The notes under the pieces were generated by a model. The model did no database searches. It was not told the DNA's origin and saw only the letters and a list, made by a program, of their open reading frames with translations. This document shows, in pieces, positions 10,869-23,906 of a stretch of DNA of 64,000 bases. Position numbers and translations under genes: made by a program. Source of the DNA: Isoetes taiwanensis (Eukaryota > Streptophyta > Lycopodiopsida > Isoetales > Isoetaceae); assembly GCA_021234155.1 (NCBI GenBank), contig JAJEKV010000014.1, forward strand, positions 13,938,494-14,002,493. Direction: 5' to 3'. How positions within the stretch are numbered: position 1 is the first letter of the stretch; every line of letters begins with the position of its first letter.

Positions 10869-13437
10869 ACTAACAAGCTTCCTAAAGTACATGTGATTTC
10901 ATCTGAACAAACACAAATTCTGGGCTGTAATGGTGTTCCCAGCATATGAAGATAGGTTGTACCCTTTAGATTTAAGCTTCACGTATTATGTGGAAGTGAA
11001 ATGTGGATCGGAATGATTTGTATGCCAACATACTATGGCTTGCCAATAATAGGACATGTGCAAGTGGCTCTGTGTTTGACTCTGTCTCTATACCAGTGGT
11101 TTAATTATGTTCAAAGATAGGCCTTGTGCCATAAACTTCTTTGACACTTAGCACTTATTTCCGTAGATCTCCTAGGAAGTCTTTGCCCTCAAATACTAAG
11201 CAGACTATGTTATTTTTTTCCAAACTCATATACCACTAGGTTGATATTTTTAGCTATAAGACATTTTTTCCATTATGACAAAAAACCCCTTCACCAATAT
11301 CCATTAAAATATGTTTTTCCTCTTTAGGGTTTCAGATTTACTTTAGTTGGTCACGATAACAGTAAATATCTGTCTTTGCATTCTGCCTTTCCATTCCGCC
11401 TTTCCATTCCGATCTGCTCAAACTGGCATCTATGCGAACTTCCAGGCATTTGGAAAAAATAGCCGATGATATCTCTCTCTGCTTAAATAGCTCATATCTG
11501 GCGAAATAGCTCAGATCTAGAGGATGGTTCTGCAGAGATCATACATGCACAGATCATACAGGATACTGCACCTACAAAGTTGATTCCATCCATTTTGCGC
11601 GCTATTCCTCCCAAGGGTAGGATTGTTGTTCCTACAACGCAAGCTGATACACCAGACGAAAAAAATGAGGGCAACAATACAAACCAGGTTTTCACATGCA
11701 CTAAATTTATCTTCCGTGTCTTTTGATCTATTGCCCTCTCCACTTCTATAAGTCTAACTTTTTTTAAGCTAGAATCCGAGGTTTAGTTCTAGGCTTAATA
11801 GCCTGTAGCACCTCATAAAGCTGTATATGCTGGATAAAGTTTTGCACTAATTCTAAGAGGTTCTATATATTACTTACAGATTGATGGAAATCGTGGATCT
11901 AATTTCTTCATTTATCTTTTTATGCTGACTAACTATAGCTTGCCATATCCATATTGAATTGTGAACTTGTGTGACTTTCACTCACCCCCATTTAGCTCCT
12001 CAGAAATAAAGACAAATGGGGAAATATACTGTTCTAGATTTGTGTAATCCTTTATAGAATAGAATGGTCTTTAATTCGTCCATCTCATATGTGTAGTTTG
12101 TATTTAACTGAATCACATACATTATTCTATGCTTTGGACCTCTAAGCTGTATCTTCATTAAACCTAAGTAATAGCATATAGTAATCTGTAACATGCATCT
12201 GCATGAATTACATCACTCTAATCTCACGTTACTACTCATGCTATTATTACTGTATGACCTTGAAGCTGGCCTACCTAGTTAACCTATTCTTATCCCTTAT
12301 TTCATGCGCTAGTATATAGATGTATTATGTCTCTAACTTTGCTTATCTACTTGGGGATCCTGTTCTCATTCTCTTATTGTGATCTAGGGGACATTGGTTG
12401 GCAAGATGCATGTACACTAAAATCATGTTATAACGTGGTTGTTTACTTAAGAATATGCCTCAGCTCAGTCTTGTGCACTCGTGTTATGCTCTGTCCATAA
12501 CTGTCACGTTTATGTGGTCATGATTTATTGTGTTTTAGCCTTCTACTTCGTATCAAGGCTTTAACTGTACTCTCTGTCACAGCTTTGTCAATTTTCATGC
12601 TCCTCTACTTATGTTTTCCTTATTGTAATGATGTGGTTAAGGGCGTTAAGCCAGACAAGTTTATTGCTTACCTGTTTTGTGCTTTTGCATTTACCCAGTT
12701 CCTGGCTAACTTGCATTTGGTTCCACTGCAGGTAACCAAACTTGTCTCTCCATTCGAAGTTCTCAACTTGAAGTTTGTACAAAAGTATTTTTGCTCGAAC
12801 ATGACTGCAGAATATTGTTAACATCTGAAGGCTTTATCTTCATTCAGAATTTGGCACATAGCGTTGGATGCTATGAATCTAGTATCTGTATGTTTTAAGT
12901 TGTGATTACTTTCGAGAAAAAACACTTTAGGCTAGAATTGTATGCCTCTGTTTTCAAACTATATATCTGTTGTCGTGATACTGCCACTACTCTACACCAT
13001 GTTTAAACTCCATATGGATTGAAAGGTTTTTCTATTGGTCTCTACTATGTTGAAATTGCAGTTATACGAAGTAAAAGGTTTTTTCTCCAGTATTAACTTG
13101 TTCAGCATATTGTTTGCAATTTTCAAGTTAACTTGCTTCTATTGTCAAACTCTTTGTCTTGATCACGCTAAGTAACTTAACTTTTTGTCAAAATTATTCT
13201 GATAATGCATTTTCGTTGTAGCCATGAAGTATTTGGATCTTGGTATCTTAATTGCTCGTATCTTATTTCTTGTTGGCCTATCTGCAGATATCCTTTGCTT
13301 TGTTGACTTAAAATCTCAAATCAAGGCCTGAATTGGATAATCACCTGTATCTAATCCAGGACTGCTGCTAAAAGTCTTTTATGTCCAAATGGACTTAGAA
13401 GTCTTAAAGGTCTGATGGAAATCAGACTTAAAGGAGT
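10869..13437. repeat. Large direct duplication, copy 1
   Basis: This 2.57 kb segment is repeated at 14009-16613 with a period near 3140 bp. Both copies begin actaacaagcttcctaaagt and end near tctgatggaaatca followed by T-rich sequence. Identity is very high, with differences clustered around 11370-11580. No TG...CA ends, primer site or reverse transcriptase is visible, so LTR status is not supported. A minus-strand frame (11743-11492) starting MERAIDQKTRKINLVHVKTW is kept in both copies, but this is expected for a recent duplication. Function unknown. Confidence 0.9.
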
Positions 13438-14008
13438 TTTTTAATGTTATTTCAGTGTCTAGGTTTAACCTAGACCCTTGTTTTGAGTTCAGGTGCTCTT
13501 TTCTCTGCTCTTTTCTTTATTATGTTATACTCTAACCACTGTTTATTGTTATTTTACAGAGAGTGTAGCTCATAAACTGCATAATGAGGACATGTACATC
13601 AATTCCATCTGAATTAAGGAATTATTACAGTAGATTGGACCAGATTATATTTCTTTTTGTTGAGGAACATTTTTTGATTCAGATCCTAAGACTGCGGTAC
13701 GTTCCACCAGTCGTGAGTTTTTATGGAAAGAGTTTTTTCCATGGCTGGTTATCTTCATAAAAAAACTTTTACACTATTATACTTTGGACTTCTCAAAACA
13801 GACCATTTGATATAGAAGACATGGCGAGGACTCTCTAAAGTAAGTTCTTTCTTTTATTTTTTGCAAGATGCTAGAGTAAAATTATACGGGTTGGGTAGGG
13901 TTCCTGTGTTGCAACAGGCCCTACTCTCCTCAAGGTTTTCTTAAGTCAAATGACTGACTGGGACCTCCCTACCTGAGGTAGGAGGCAGGATTTTTTTATA
14001 TGTAGTTG
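13438..14008. other. Spacer between the two large direct copies
   Basis: About 570 bp of unique, T-rich sequence present only between the copies. No gene is recognised. If the locus is a simple tandem duplication, this is the tail of unit 1 that is missing after copy 2. Confidence 0.6.
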
Positions 14009-16613
14009 ACTAACAAGCTTCCTAAAGTACATGTGATTTCATCTGAACAAACACAAATTCTGGGCAGTAATGGTGTTCCCAGCATATGAAGATAGGTTGT
14101 ACCCTTTAGATTTAAGTTTCACGTATTATGTGGAAGTGAAATGTGGATCAGAATGATTTGTATGCCAACATACTATGGCTTGCCAATAATAGGACATGTG
14201 CAAGTGGCTCGTGTTTTGACTCTGTCTCTATACCAAAGGTTTAATTATGTTCAAAGATAGGCCTTGTGCCATAAACTTCTTTGACACTTAGCACTTATTT
14301 CCGTGAGATCTCCTAGGAAGTCTTTGCCCTCAAATTCCAAGCGCATTTATGTTATTTTCTTTCCAAACTCAAATACCACTAGGTTGATATTTTTAGCTAT
14401 AAGACATTTTTTCCATTATGACAAAAACCCTTCACCAATATCCATTAAAATATGTTTTTCCTCTTTAGGGTTTCAGATTTACTTTAGTTGGTCACGATAA
14501 CAAAGAAATATCCGTTTTTGCATTCTCGCCTTTTCCATTCCGCCTTTCCATTCCGACCTGCTCAAACCGGCATCTATGCGGACTTCCGGGCATTTGGAAA
14601 AAATAGCCGATGATATCTCTCTCGCTTAAATAGCTCATATCTCCGAAATAGCTCGGATCTAGGGATGGTTCTCAAGGAGAGATCATACATGCACGAGATC
14701 ATACAGGGATCGCACCTACAAAGTTGATTCCGTCCCATTTTATGCGCTATTCCTCCCAAGGGTAGGATTGCTGTTCCTACAACGCAAGCTGATACACCAG
14801 ACGAAAAAAATGAGGGAAACAATACAAACCAGGTTTTCACATGCACTAAATTTATCTTCCGTGTCTTTTGATCTATTGCCCTCTCCACTTCTATAAGTCT
14901 AACTTTTTTTAAGCTAGAATCCGAGGTTTAGTTCTAGGCTTAATAGCCCAGCACCTCATAAAGTCAGATATCTTTGGATAAAGTTTTGCACTAATTCTAA
15001 GAGGTTCTATATATTACTTACAGATTGATGGAAATCGTGGATCTAATTTCTTCATTTATCTTTTTATGCTGACTAACTATAGCTTGCCATATCCATATTG
15101 AATTGTGAACTTATGTGACTTTCACTCACCCCCATTTAGCTCCTCAGAAATAAAGACAAATGGGGAAATATACTGTTCTAGATTTGTGTAATCCTTTAAA
15201 GAATAGAATGGTCTTTAATTCGTCCATCTCATATGTGTAGTTTGTATTTAACTGAATCACATACATTATTCTATGCTTTGGACCTCTAAGTTGTATCTTC
15301 ATTAAACCTAAGTAATAGCATATAGTAATCTGTAACATGCATCTGCATGAATTACATCACTCTAATCTCACGTTACTACTCATGCTATTATTACTGTATG
15401 ACCTTGAAGCTGGCCTACCTAGTTAACCTATTCTTATCCCTTATTTCATGCGCTAGTATATAGATGTATTATGTCTCTAACTTTGCTTATTTACTTGGGG
15501 ATCCTGTTCTCATTCTCTACGTTAAAAGATTTATCTTTATCTTTATCTTATTGTGATCTAGGGGACATTGGTTGGCAAGATGCATGTACACTAAAATCAT
15601 GTTATAACGTGGTTGTTTACTTAAGAATATGCCTCAGCTTTCGATTTGTGCACTTTCGTGTTATGCTCATCCATAACCGGCCACGCTTTATGTGGTCATG
15701 ATTTATTGTGTTTTAGTCTTCTACTTCGTATCAAGGCTTTAACTGTACTCTCTGTCACAGCTTTGTCAATTTTCATGCTCCTCTACTTATGTTTTCCTTA
15801 TTGTAATGATGTGGTGAAGGGCGTTAAGCCAGACAAGTTTATTGCTTACCTGTTTTGTGGCTTTTGCATTTACCCAGTTCCTGGCTAACTTGCATTTGGT
15901 TCCACTGCAGGTAACCAAACTTGTCTCTCCATTCGAAGTTCTCAACTTGAAGTTTGTGCAAAAGTATTTTTGCTCGAACATGACTGCAGAATATTGTTAA
16001 CATCTGAAGGCTTTATCTTCATTCAGAATTTGGCACATAGTGTTGGATGCTATGAATCTAGTATCTGTATGTTTTAAGTTGTGATTACTTTCGAGAAGAA
16101 ACACTTTAGGCTTTAATTGTATGCCTCTGTTTTCAAACTATATATCTGTTGTCGTGATACTGCCACTACTCTACACCATGTTTAAACTCCATATGGATTG
16201 AAAGGTTTTTCTATTGGTCTCTACTATGTTGAAATTGCAGTTATACGAAGTAAAAGGTTTTTTCTCCAGTATTAACTTGTTCAGCATATTGTTTGCAATT
16301 TTCAAGTTAACTTGCTTCTATTGTCAAACTCTTTGTTTGATCACGCTAAGTAACTTAACTTTTTGTCAAAATTATTCTGATAATGCATTTTCGTTGTAGC
16401 CATGAAGTATTTGGATCTTGGTATCTTAATTGCTCGTATCTTATTTCTTGTTGGCCTATCTGCAGATATCCTTTGCTTTGTTGACTTAAAATCTCAAATC
16501 AAGGCCTGAATTGGATAATCACCTGTATCTAATCCAGGACTGCTGCTAAAAGTCTTTTATGTCCAAATGGACTTAGAAGTCTTAAAGGTCTGATGGAAAT
16601 CATACTTAAAGGG
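14009..16613. repeat. Large direct duplication, copy 2
   Basis: This is the partner of 10869-13437. It contains an insertion near 15520-15546 (cgttaaaagatttatcttta) absent from copy 1, and many one-to-three base differences in the interval 14500-14740. It ends in a T run where copy 1 continues into the unique spacer. Confidence 0.9.
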
Positions 16614-16939
16614 TTTTTTTTTTTTTTTTCTATATATTTAGAATTATTGGCCTTATAGTAGATGTTTTATTGAGTATGACATCTAACAACTGATGGTATT
16701 ATGCTGAGCCAATTTTTAACCACTATATGTGGTAGAATCGAGAGGTAAAAACGATAGTCCTAAGGCACTAATACTAGGTTTTATTTGAGACTTATTATAG
16801 GATAAGCACTGCATTAAAGAAAAGGTAAAGTGGCAGGCTCTCAGCAACATTTGAGGCGGGCCTTGATGTGGCGCCATAACCTAGACTCAACTGTAAGCAG
16901 ACGGCATTTATGGTAGCTTGGGAGACGGGTTAAGGTAAA

Positions 16940-17790
16940 TACCTTGGCAAAACTATGGGGCATGAGTCGGATTCGGAGGGTCTTAGTGCTTGTGAGGCGC
17001 TGAATGAGCAGATACTAAATCAAGAGTCAGAGTGTTGTTCTCTGAATTCTGATCAGTGGAGAAATAATACCAATAAAATGAGCCATGGTAGAGTCTTTGA
17101 TGCCAAAAGAGCTTTCCATGATAATAATAGTGGGCAGTATAGCAAGAGGGCGTCTTCCTTTAACAGGAATAAGTAGCAGAACTACAGGGGCGGTGGCTCA
17201 TCTAATGACTTTGTCCCGGAGACCAAGGGGGGTTCACAGTTTTGGGCGTATAACCCATCTGCATGCACGGGGAGGGGGTTTTTTGGACCCATTTTCGTAC
17301 ATATACGGTCGGCAGGGGGTCCTTTTTCTGGTATTTTTTGCACTATCCTAGGTAATTTTTATTCGAAAGGGGTCAAAATTTGCTTTTAAAGATCCGTACA
17401 CAGGGGGGTTTTTTGCCACCCCATGCACGCAGATGGCATATCCCCTTTATACATGAGTGAATCCCCCTTGCCGGAGACACAGATGGACGAATTGTTTGAA
17501 TATGACAATGACGAATTCCAGGTACGTGTGATTCTCCTCCTTTTGTATCAGTTTTTGTCTTTCTGCTCAACTATAGTAGCTGTGGATGAGGATATCTTGA
17601 AGAAAGTGGATGGATTCAAAGAAAGTGATGGTTTGCTGAAAAGTGAGACTGAAGTATGAATTATAATATTCGAAAATGGAGTTAAACAGGGAAGGTTCCT
17701 TTTGTTGTGTATCGTGTCTTAAGTACATACATACCTTCTGCCCTTTTGTTTCAGAAAATAGTAGTAGGCAGAATGGCATGGGCCAGTATT
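16940..17790 (+). pseudogene. Exon-like segments of an unknown plus-strand gene
   Basis: The frame at 16955-17176 is rich in Ser, Asn, Glu and Arg (MGHESDSEGLSACEALNEQ at its start). It is stopped by TAG at 17174, then continues in the same frame (QNYRGGGSSNDFVPETKGGS) to a TAA near 17390. The same frame reopens as SPLPETQMDELFEYDNDEFQ up to 17521, where CAG|GTACGT is a good donor site. Further blocks with AG before them and GT after them follow near 17577-17653 and 17755-17786. The amino acid style is protein-like and unlike the surrounding repeats. I do not recognise the family. Two in-frame stops suggest a decayed gene or alternative exon borders that I cannot resolve. Confidence 0.35.
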
Positions 17791-18450
17791 TAAAACTTCA
17801 TGCTTTTTATTACTAAAGTTCAACAAGTGATCAGGAAAACAATTCTGTGGCTTTATATTTCGGATGAATAATAGTACAGAATATAAATTTGATATGTTGA
17901 CTCATTATTAGACCTGTTCAGGTGTCTTTTAAGTAAAAGAAAGGGACTCTTTCACAGTAAAGAATCAAAGCTAAAGTTGTAGATGGATTTAAAATGGGTT
18001 CCCATCTTAAAATGTGTATGGAGCTTGGAGCTTAGGATAAAGATACATTAAGATGAAAGTAGAGGCAGAAATATAAGCATTAATAAGTGTTTTAGTGCTG
18101 TGAAACAAGTACATTACAGTCTAAGGAATATATTTAAGTTTATAGTTGCTGGAATGTAACCTTAATGGTTAAAAATGCAGCTTTAACAGACTTACCAATA
18201 AATAGGTAAGCTTTGCCTGTAAGGAGCTTTTGGCTCCAGACCTAGTATATGGTGCCATGAATGATTAAGGTTAGGGCAGATGGTATTTACATATAACAAG
18301 GTACAATTAAATATTAAAACTTGAGTTAGAGTTTCAGTTCTTGGTGAAGGTGTGCCATTGCAAATGAGCTCAGTTTGTATATGGGAAGTTAATAGTACCA
18401 AGGGATTGACCAAGGTATGTAGTAGCGCTAGTTGGGCTGTTGTCGTAAAC
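17791..18450. other. Intergenic DNA, nothing recognised
   Basis: AT-rich, with no open frame of interest and no repeat partner noticed. Confidence 0.4.
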
Positions 18451-19201
18451 TAGTTCTAACTGGGTTTTTTTTTTTTTTGCACATTTTATGTTGTATTCCC
18501 TTATGTGGCTTGTTCCTTGTCATTGTTACGACCACCCAGCCATGTGCCCCTTCAAATCTTTGACTCATTGATTTCTTTCCATTGCTCTTAGTGTTCTTAT
18601 CTCATGATATTCTTAGTTGTAATTTGTTTATTACCCAATACCTGATTGATCTGCCCCTTGCTTTTCTCGTGGCATTCCCAATTATAGTTTGTTCGGTCGC
18701 CCAATCTGTTCCTCTCGCCCTTCAATTCTGGGAACGGTTTCTATTGCCATGAGTCATATTCGCCCCACCTCACTCCATCTTGCTCTATACTTGGTAGGTT
18801 TCTTTAGCATGCACGTTTCCTTCTTATCACTTCTTCTATCCTATTTTAGGCACCCGGAGACCATTGTCCTTTGCATGCGACATCTATAAGTTTCTTGGAT
18901 CAATTATGAACATTAGCACCTTCTTGGAAATGTTGTTTAGTGTCTTAACCTTACTGTTTGACCATCCACTGTCTGATCTCCACATTCTTTACCAAGCTTC
19001 CCATAAGTTGTTCATTTCTCGTCTAGTTGGTTCTTGCGACCATTGGAATTTTTGGCATGGCTTTTGTATCCTCGGTATTGGCTATAGATTGTGCCTATTT
19101 TGTGGATGGGTGTTCAACTTAGGCTTGGCTTCCCTTGGTGTCATTTGGCTCTTTCAACATTGTTGTTCTCATTGTGTCATTTGGTGCTATTGCTCTAGTC
19201 A
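18451..19201. repeat. Pyrimidine-rich repeat array, first part
   Basis: T/C-rich sequence belonging to a diverged family of long direct repeats that continues at 20184-21010 and 22621-24130. The end of this block (tattgctctagtca) matches 22934-22948 and is broken there by a LINE insertion. Confidence 0.55.
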
Positions 19202-20183
19202 GGTTGGAAAGGGTGCAGAAAGCTTTCTTGACCTATAGCTTGGGAGTGAAGGACACCGTACCGTATCAGATTTTGTTGTATGAGACGGGGTTCTGGCCTT
19301 TACAGCATTCTGCTATGCGAAGGCATCTTACTTGCTTCCATAAGGTGGATGGGATGGATGAGCATCGCTTTGCCCCACAGCCGTGTTGTTAACGCAGGCC
19401 CCCAAATGCCGAAGAGGGTATGGCACGAGCAATCGTAAGGGATGGTTTAGGAGGTGGTCTATGGATTACCAAATGGATGGTGGCAATCGGCAGATTCCCG
19501 ATCGCTAATGGGCAATTGGATGCGGGCTATGCTGCCACTCGTGGGATGCCTCTACTCTTACAAAGCCCAAGACAGAGCACTATCACGCCGATTAATCCCA
19601 GCCTTGAGCATGGACCCCATCGGTGCCATTTGAAAGCACACATCTCTGTGAAGAAACGGAGAGCTATTGCCGCCATAAGGGGACGGGTTCCCATTACCCC
19701 GTAATTGAGACAGTCACTGGGGGTGAATGGCGGCACCTGGGATCCCCGGGGAGGAGAGGATATGTCGGTGTTGTGAGATGCACGCGATAGAGGATGAGCA
19801 CCATGCCCTCCAAATGGTGCCCAAAGATATGCCCATGTCCGAAAGCGGTGGCACACCGATCTTAGATGCTCCCGACACTGCCGCTACATCGATTTACTGT
19901 GATCACCTATGGTAGCTGACCGGGAGCTTACATCCCGCAGATTTCGGCCCGTCGGACTTGCTCTTCTGGGGCATGGTATTTGAGAGCCTACTGTTAGGGT
20001 TTTTCCTCCCAAGTGGGGGTTTTTTCATCCCGGTAGTAGGGTTCCACTGTACAGTTACATTGTTTGTTTTTGGTGTTGGGGTTTTTGGCTTTTTTGCCTG
20101 TTCTGTGCCGTCTCATAGGCCTCTGGCCTCCGTGGACGTTAAAATAAACTTCCTTCCTTCCTTCCTTCCTTCCTTCCTTCCTT
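19202..20183 (+). mobile_element. 5'-truncated LINE (microsatellite-tail family), 3' end
   Basis: It encodes RLERVQKAFLTYSLGVKDTV, PYQILLYETGFWPLQHSAMR and then a degraded C terminus with CRCCEMHAIEDEHHALQM (about 19761-19815), a CxxC...H zinc-finger-like block shared with 57310 and 24545. It ends with gcctctggcctccgtggacg, ttaaaat and a (TTCC)n tail. The insertion site is exact because the uninterrupted paralogous sequence is present at 22930-22980. Stops and frame breaks make it inactive. Confidence 0.85.
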
Positions 20184-21010
20184 TTCACTTAGTTGGTATT
20201 GTTCATTATGTTGTTCTCTTGAGTCCGCCCTCTATGTCTATTTTCGACTATGCCATATTGTTTGGTTTATTTTTTATCACTGTGTTTTGCCTTGCTTTCT
20301 GCTTTAAGCATCTTTGTTCCTTCAGTTGCCCTCTATAGCATATTACACCACTCTTCTCGTTGGAATGTCCCATCTGTCTGGTTGCATCTTGGTGTTCTTT
20401 GCTCGTAGGATTCTTATTTTGTTCTTTCGTCCAATTGCGAGTTTGTTCCTCTTACCCCTCTGGGTTCGACAGCAGGATTCTATGCCCCTCTCTTCCTCAA
20501 TTCATTTCTCATGTATGTTCTATCTAGTTCTGTCTAGTCCTTTGCTCGGTTTGGGGTGTTTGCCAAGTTGTAGTCCCTTGATGTCGTCTTCCACATGTGC
20601 CAGATAATTCTATTTCAATTTTTGGGATTCGTTGTTCCAGTCTCTATAGTTATGTCTAGTCCTCTATATTGCTTCATTAGTCTCAAGGATGTCTGGTATT
20701 ATGTTGCTATGCTTGAAGTTTGCTTGGGACCATTATACATGTATGATTTACATTAAAATTTAGTCTTTGTTTTTAGTATTTCGTCATTATAGTTTTCGCT
20801 CTAGTTTGTTGGTACATTGATTCTTATGTTTTGTTGTTCATGTGCTCTTTCTGGTGGTTATAGTTTCTTGTGTGTTCGGTGCTCATGTCTGTTTGTCTTT
20901 TACGCATTCCATTTTGCTCCTTAGTCTTGGCTTTCTTCTTTGTTAAATCATAGTTAGTTAGCATCGTCTTTAATCTGGTATCCTCATGCCTCCATCTCCT
21001 TTCCCACTAT
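20184..21010. repeat. Pyrimidine-rich repeat array, second part
   Basis: Aligns by eye with 22950-23340: both carry ttgttctcttgag, then ccatattgttt, then a tgtccaatt/cgtccaatt block, then a block ending tttgggtccattatgcat or its variant. No gene is present. Confidence 0.6.
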
Positions 21011-21020
21011 TCCTTGCTAG
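21011..21020. repeat. Target site duplication, left copy (TCCTTGCTAG)
   Basis: The identical 10-mer occurs at 22611-22620, directly beyond the other end of the LINE between them. Confidence 0.8.
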
Positions 21021-22610
21021 TTTTTTTTTTTTTGAAGAACTATGTCATCAATATATTAAAAGAATGGTAATGTTACAAAGCAAGTGAGGAGGAAGGAGAA
21101 CTGCCCCAAAGAGACAGCGCTACCTCGACACTCCACAACAAACTCACAGAAAAACTGCAACTCTATTGATGTACAAACCGACCATCACCATCTACAACAC
21201 CCAAGAAGTCCCGCCAAATGGCAAACTTCCGCTCTACTAATCCCGAGAAAGCTTTGAAATAGCTTGTACCTGAGTCGAGGAATCAGAGAGGCTGCAGGCT
21301 GCTGAATCCCCTGAAAGGTCCACAACCGCCGCCACTTCCAAATCAGCCACACCAACCAAGCCACGCACAGATGCAAGCGTGCTGCCGCAAGAGCGGCCAA
21401 GCACCAGGATACACATGAAGCGCAACTGCTGGCTAGTCAATCTCACCCGAAACAGAGCCCTAACCCAATCCCAGGCAGCCCGCAAGTGAGGGCATAAAAC
21501 CGCACAATGCTCCACGCCTCACGATGAAGGCCGAACAAAGGCGAGAGAGGGCTCACACCCGGCCTAAACTGACTCACAAGGACATTCACCCTGATATAGC
21601 GGTGCACCACCTGCCACAGAATCACCCTAACCTTCGGTGGGGGAAGTGAGCTCCATGTCCACGTCCAAACCGAGCGCCATGGCGCCATCGAGAACCCTAA
21701 GCTGCAGACCACTTGCTTGAAGGGGCAAGGTGTCATGAATAGCCAAAGACCCGGTAACAAGACCGCACAAAACAAGAAGACACAACATCCGGATGAACTT
21801 TTCAAACCTGCACCACCACATCATCCTGAGGGACTATAGGTATGTGTAGCGGAATACTCCCCGCCACTTGTTCCCGTGATAGCCCGACACGCCCCCTCGA
21901 AAAGCGAAGCTCGAAGAACTCCCACGGCTAGCTGACCACCCCAATACCAATCCTCCAAGGTGAGCATAGCAGCTCGCCTCCAACGGCTCAACGTCCGGAG
22001 CATGCACGGTGGCGAGCCAAGGGCAAGTCTTGGGGGGGGAGGAACCCACAAGAAAGGAGAAGAGTGGTGATAAACTGAGACATAATCTAGCTGGAAGAGC
22101 ACACGCACATGATCCCAAGCCCGCAACACCCCCTGAGAAAAGGGGATGCATGTGGGAAAGGCTAGAGACCATACAACAGTGCCCAGGGCAACTCCACATG
22201 CACAGACGCCTTCCAAATGCCACACAATGGCGATGCAACAACAGCGCCACACCAGGAGAAGATGCTCCATCCTGCAGAATGCTCCAAACAAACTTGGAGA
22301 CCAACACTTTACTATGCAGTGCCAAATCCAGAATGGCCAAGCCCCCATCCTCCCGGGGGCAGAGACACTTCCACCAAGCCACTTTAACAACTGCCCCTTC
22401 ATCATCCCCGCCCCACACAAAATTTCGAACAATCTTATCCAAAGCCTGTATCTTACCCTCAGGAGCTAACATCACAGATGCTGTATACACATGAGTGCTA
22501 CAAAGTACTGACTTGGCAATAGTGATCCTACCTGCCATGGACAACTTGCTACCCTTCCACCAATTGAGGTGTTTCTGCAACCCCTGCAAAATCTCATCCC
22601 ACACCCTCCG
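21021..22610 (-). mobile_element. 5'-truncated LINE (poly-A, zf-RVT family) with target duplication
   Basis: On the minus strand the element starts at 22610 with WDEILQGLQKHLNWWKGSKL, SMAGRITIAKSVLCSTHVYT and NFVWGGDDEGAVVKVAWWKC, the region after the catalytic RT core. It runs through PPKVRVILWQVVHRYIRVNV (zf-RVT) to a 3' poly-A tail, seen as T 21021-21033 on plus. Frameshifts break it into pieces. The same family occurs in plus orientation at 35134-36813. The 10 bp duplication and an empty paralog near 23500-23560 establish the borders. Confidence 0.9.
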
Positions 22611-23906
22611 TCCTTGCTAGGTTTTGCATTCGATGGCTAGTTTTTTATCTTCTTAGCTATTGTCTCGTCTCAGCTCCCTTGGGTTCACCAATCTCGTTCA
22701 GCTGTTGTTTCACCTTTGGCGCACCCTTGGTATTGATTGCTTCTCGTATGTTTTTGACATCTTTTGTTTCATAGTCATTCCCTATTAGGTCACTGTAGTT
22801 CCAAGTCATTTTTTCATCATCCAATTTTCATAAGTTTTATAGTTGTTTCACATGATGTCTCTTTCTGCATTTATGCAATTAAGAAGTCGCCTGCCCTCTC
22901 GGTGATCTGTCTTTCTCTTGTCTCGTTTTAGTGCTACTGCTCTAGTCATTTCTCTCAACTAGTGTTGTTCATCATATTGTTCTCTTGAGGCTGCTAGCCC
23001 CTCTGTGTCTATTTCCGACTGAACCATATTGTTTTTATTTATCTCCTATCTCTGCGTTTTGCTTTCATTTCTGCCCCAATCATCTCAATTGCCCGCTATA
23101 GCTTATTGCACCATTCTGCTCATCTAGATTGCTCCATTGGTCTGATTGCTTCTTGGCATTCTTTCCTTTATAGGATTATTAGTTTGTTCATTTGTCCAAT
23201 TACGCAAGGTCTCCGATGTGAGATGTCTTGTATGTTGTTACTGTTCTTGAAAGTTCGTTTGGGTCCATTATGCATGGATGATATATGTTGGAATTTAGTT
23301 TTTGATTTTCAGTGTTTGTCATATTGTTTTTCTTCGTTGTCGTTGTTGATGCATTGATCATCCAATTTGTTTTTATGTGCACGTTGTTGTGGTCATAGTT
23401 TGTGGTTTGTGTTCGGTTTTTTGTGCCTTATTTGTTTACACATTCCATTTGCCCCATATTTTTGGCTTTCTTCTTTGTTGATCGTGGTTGGCTCACATTA
23501 TCTTTATGAAGTTTATATCATTTGACTCCGTCTTTCTCCCACCATTCCATGTTACGTTTTGCATAATATTCTCACCTTTTGTCTCGCCTCAGCTCCCTGG
23601 TTCACCAAGCTCATTCGGTAGTTGTTTCTTCTTTGGCATGCCCATGGTATCGGTTGCTCCTCGTATATTATCCTTTTTTGTTCTCTACCAGGTCACTCCA
23701 GTTCCAAGTCAGTTCTTCATCACACAAAGGTCTTAGTTTCATAGTTGTTTTCCATGATGTTTCTTTTCTGTATCTCTGCCACTAAGAAATTCCTGCCCTC
23801 TCAGTGATCTTACTTGTTTTTGCTCACAGTCTCGGTCTGTGATTGGAGGAGGTAGGTTCCTCTTTGTGTCGAATGTTACTGCTTTGCAAAGGATCTTTCC
23901 CTAGAA
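22611..23906. repeat. Pyrimidine-rich repeat array, third part with internal duplication
   Basis: 22621-22900 is repeated in diverged form at 23545-23815: both carry gttttgca, then a Ctcagctccc...ggttcacca block, then aggtcact(g/c)...agttccaagtca, then ctgccctct(c)ggtgatct. It also contains the empty-site counterparts of both LINE insertions. The target duplication copy TCCTTGCTAG is at 22611-22620. No gene is present. Confidence 0.65.

Noticed and set aside
10869-16613. The 2.6 kb direct copies as LTRs of a small retrotransposon
   Set aside because: No TG...CA ends, no primer site after copy 1 and no polypurine tract before copy 2 were found, and the 570 bp interior has no coding sequence.
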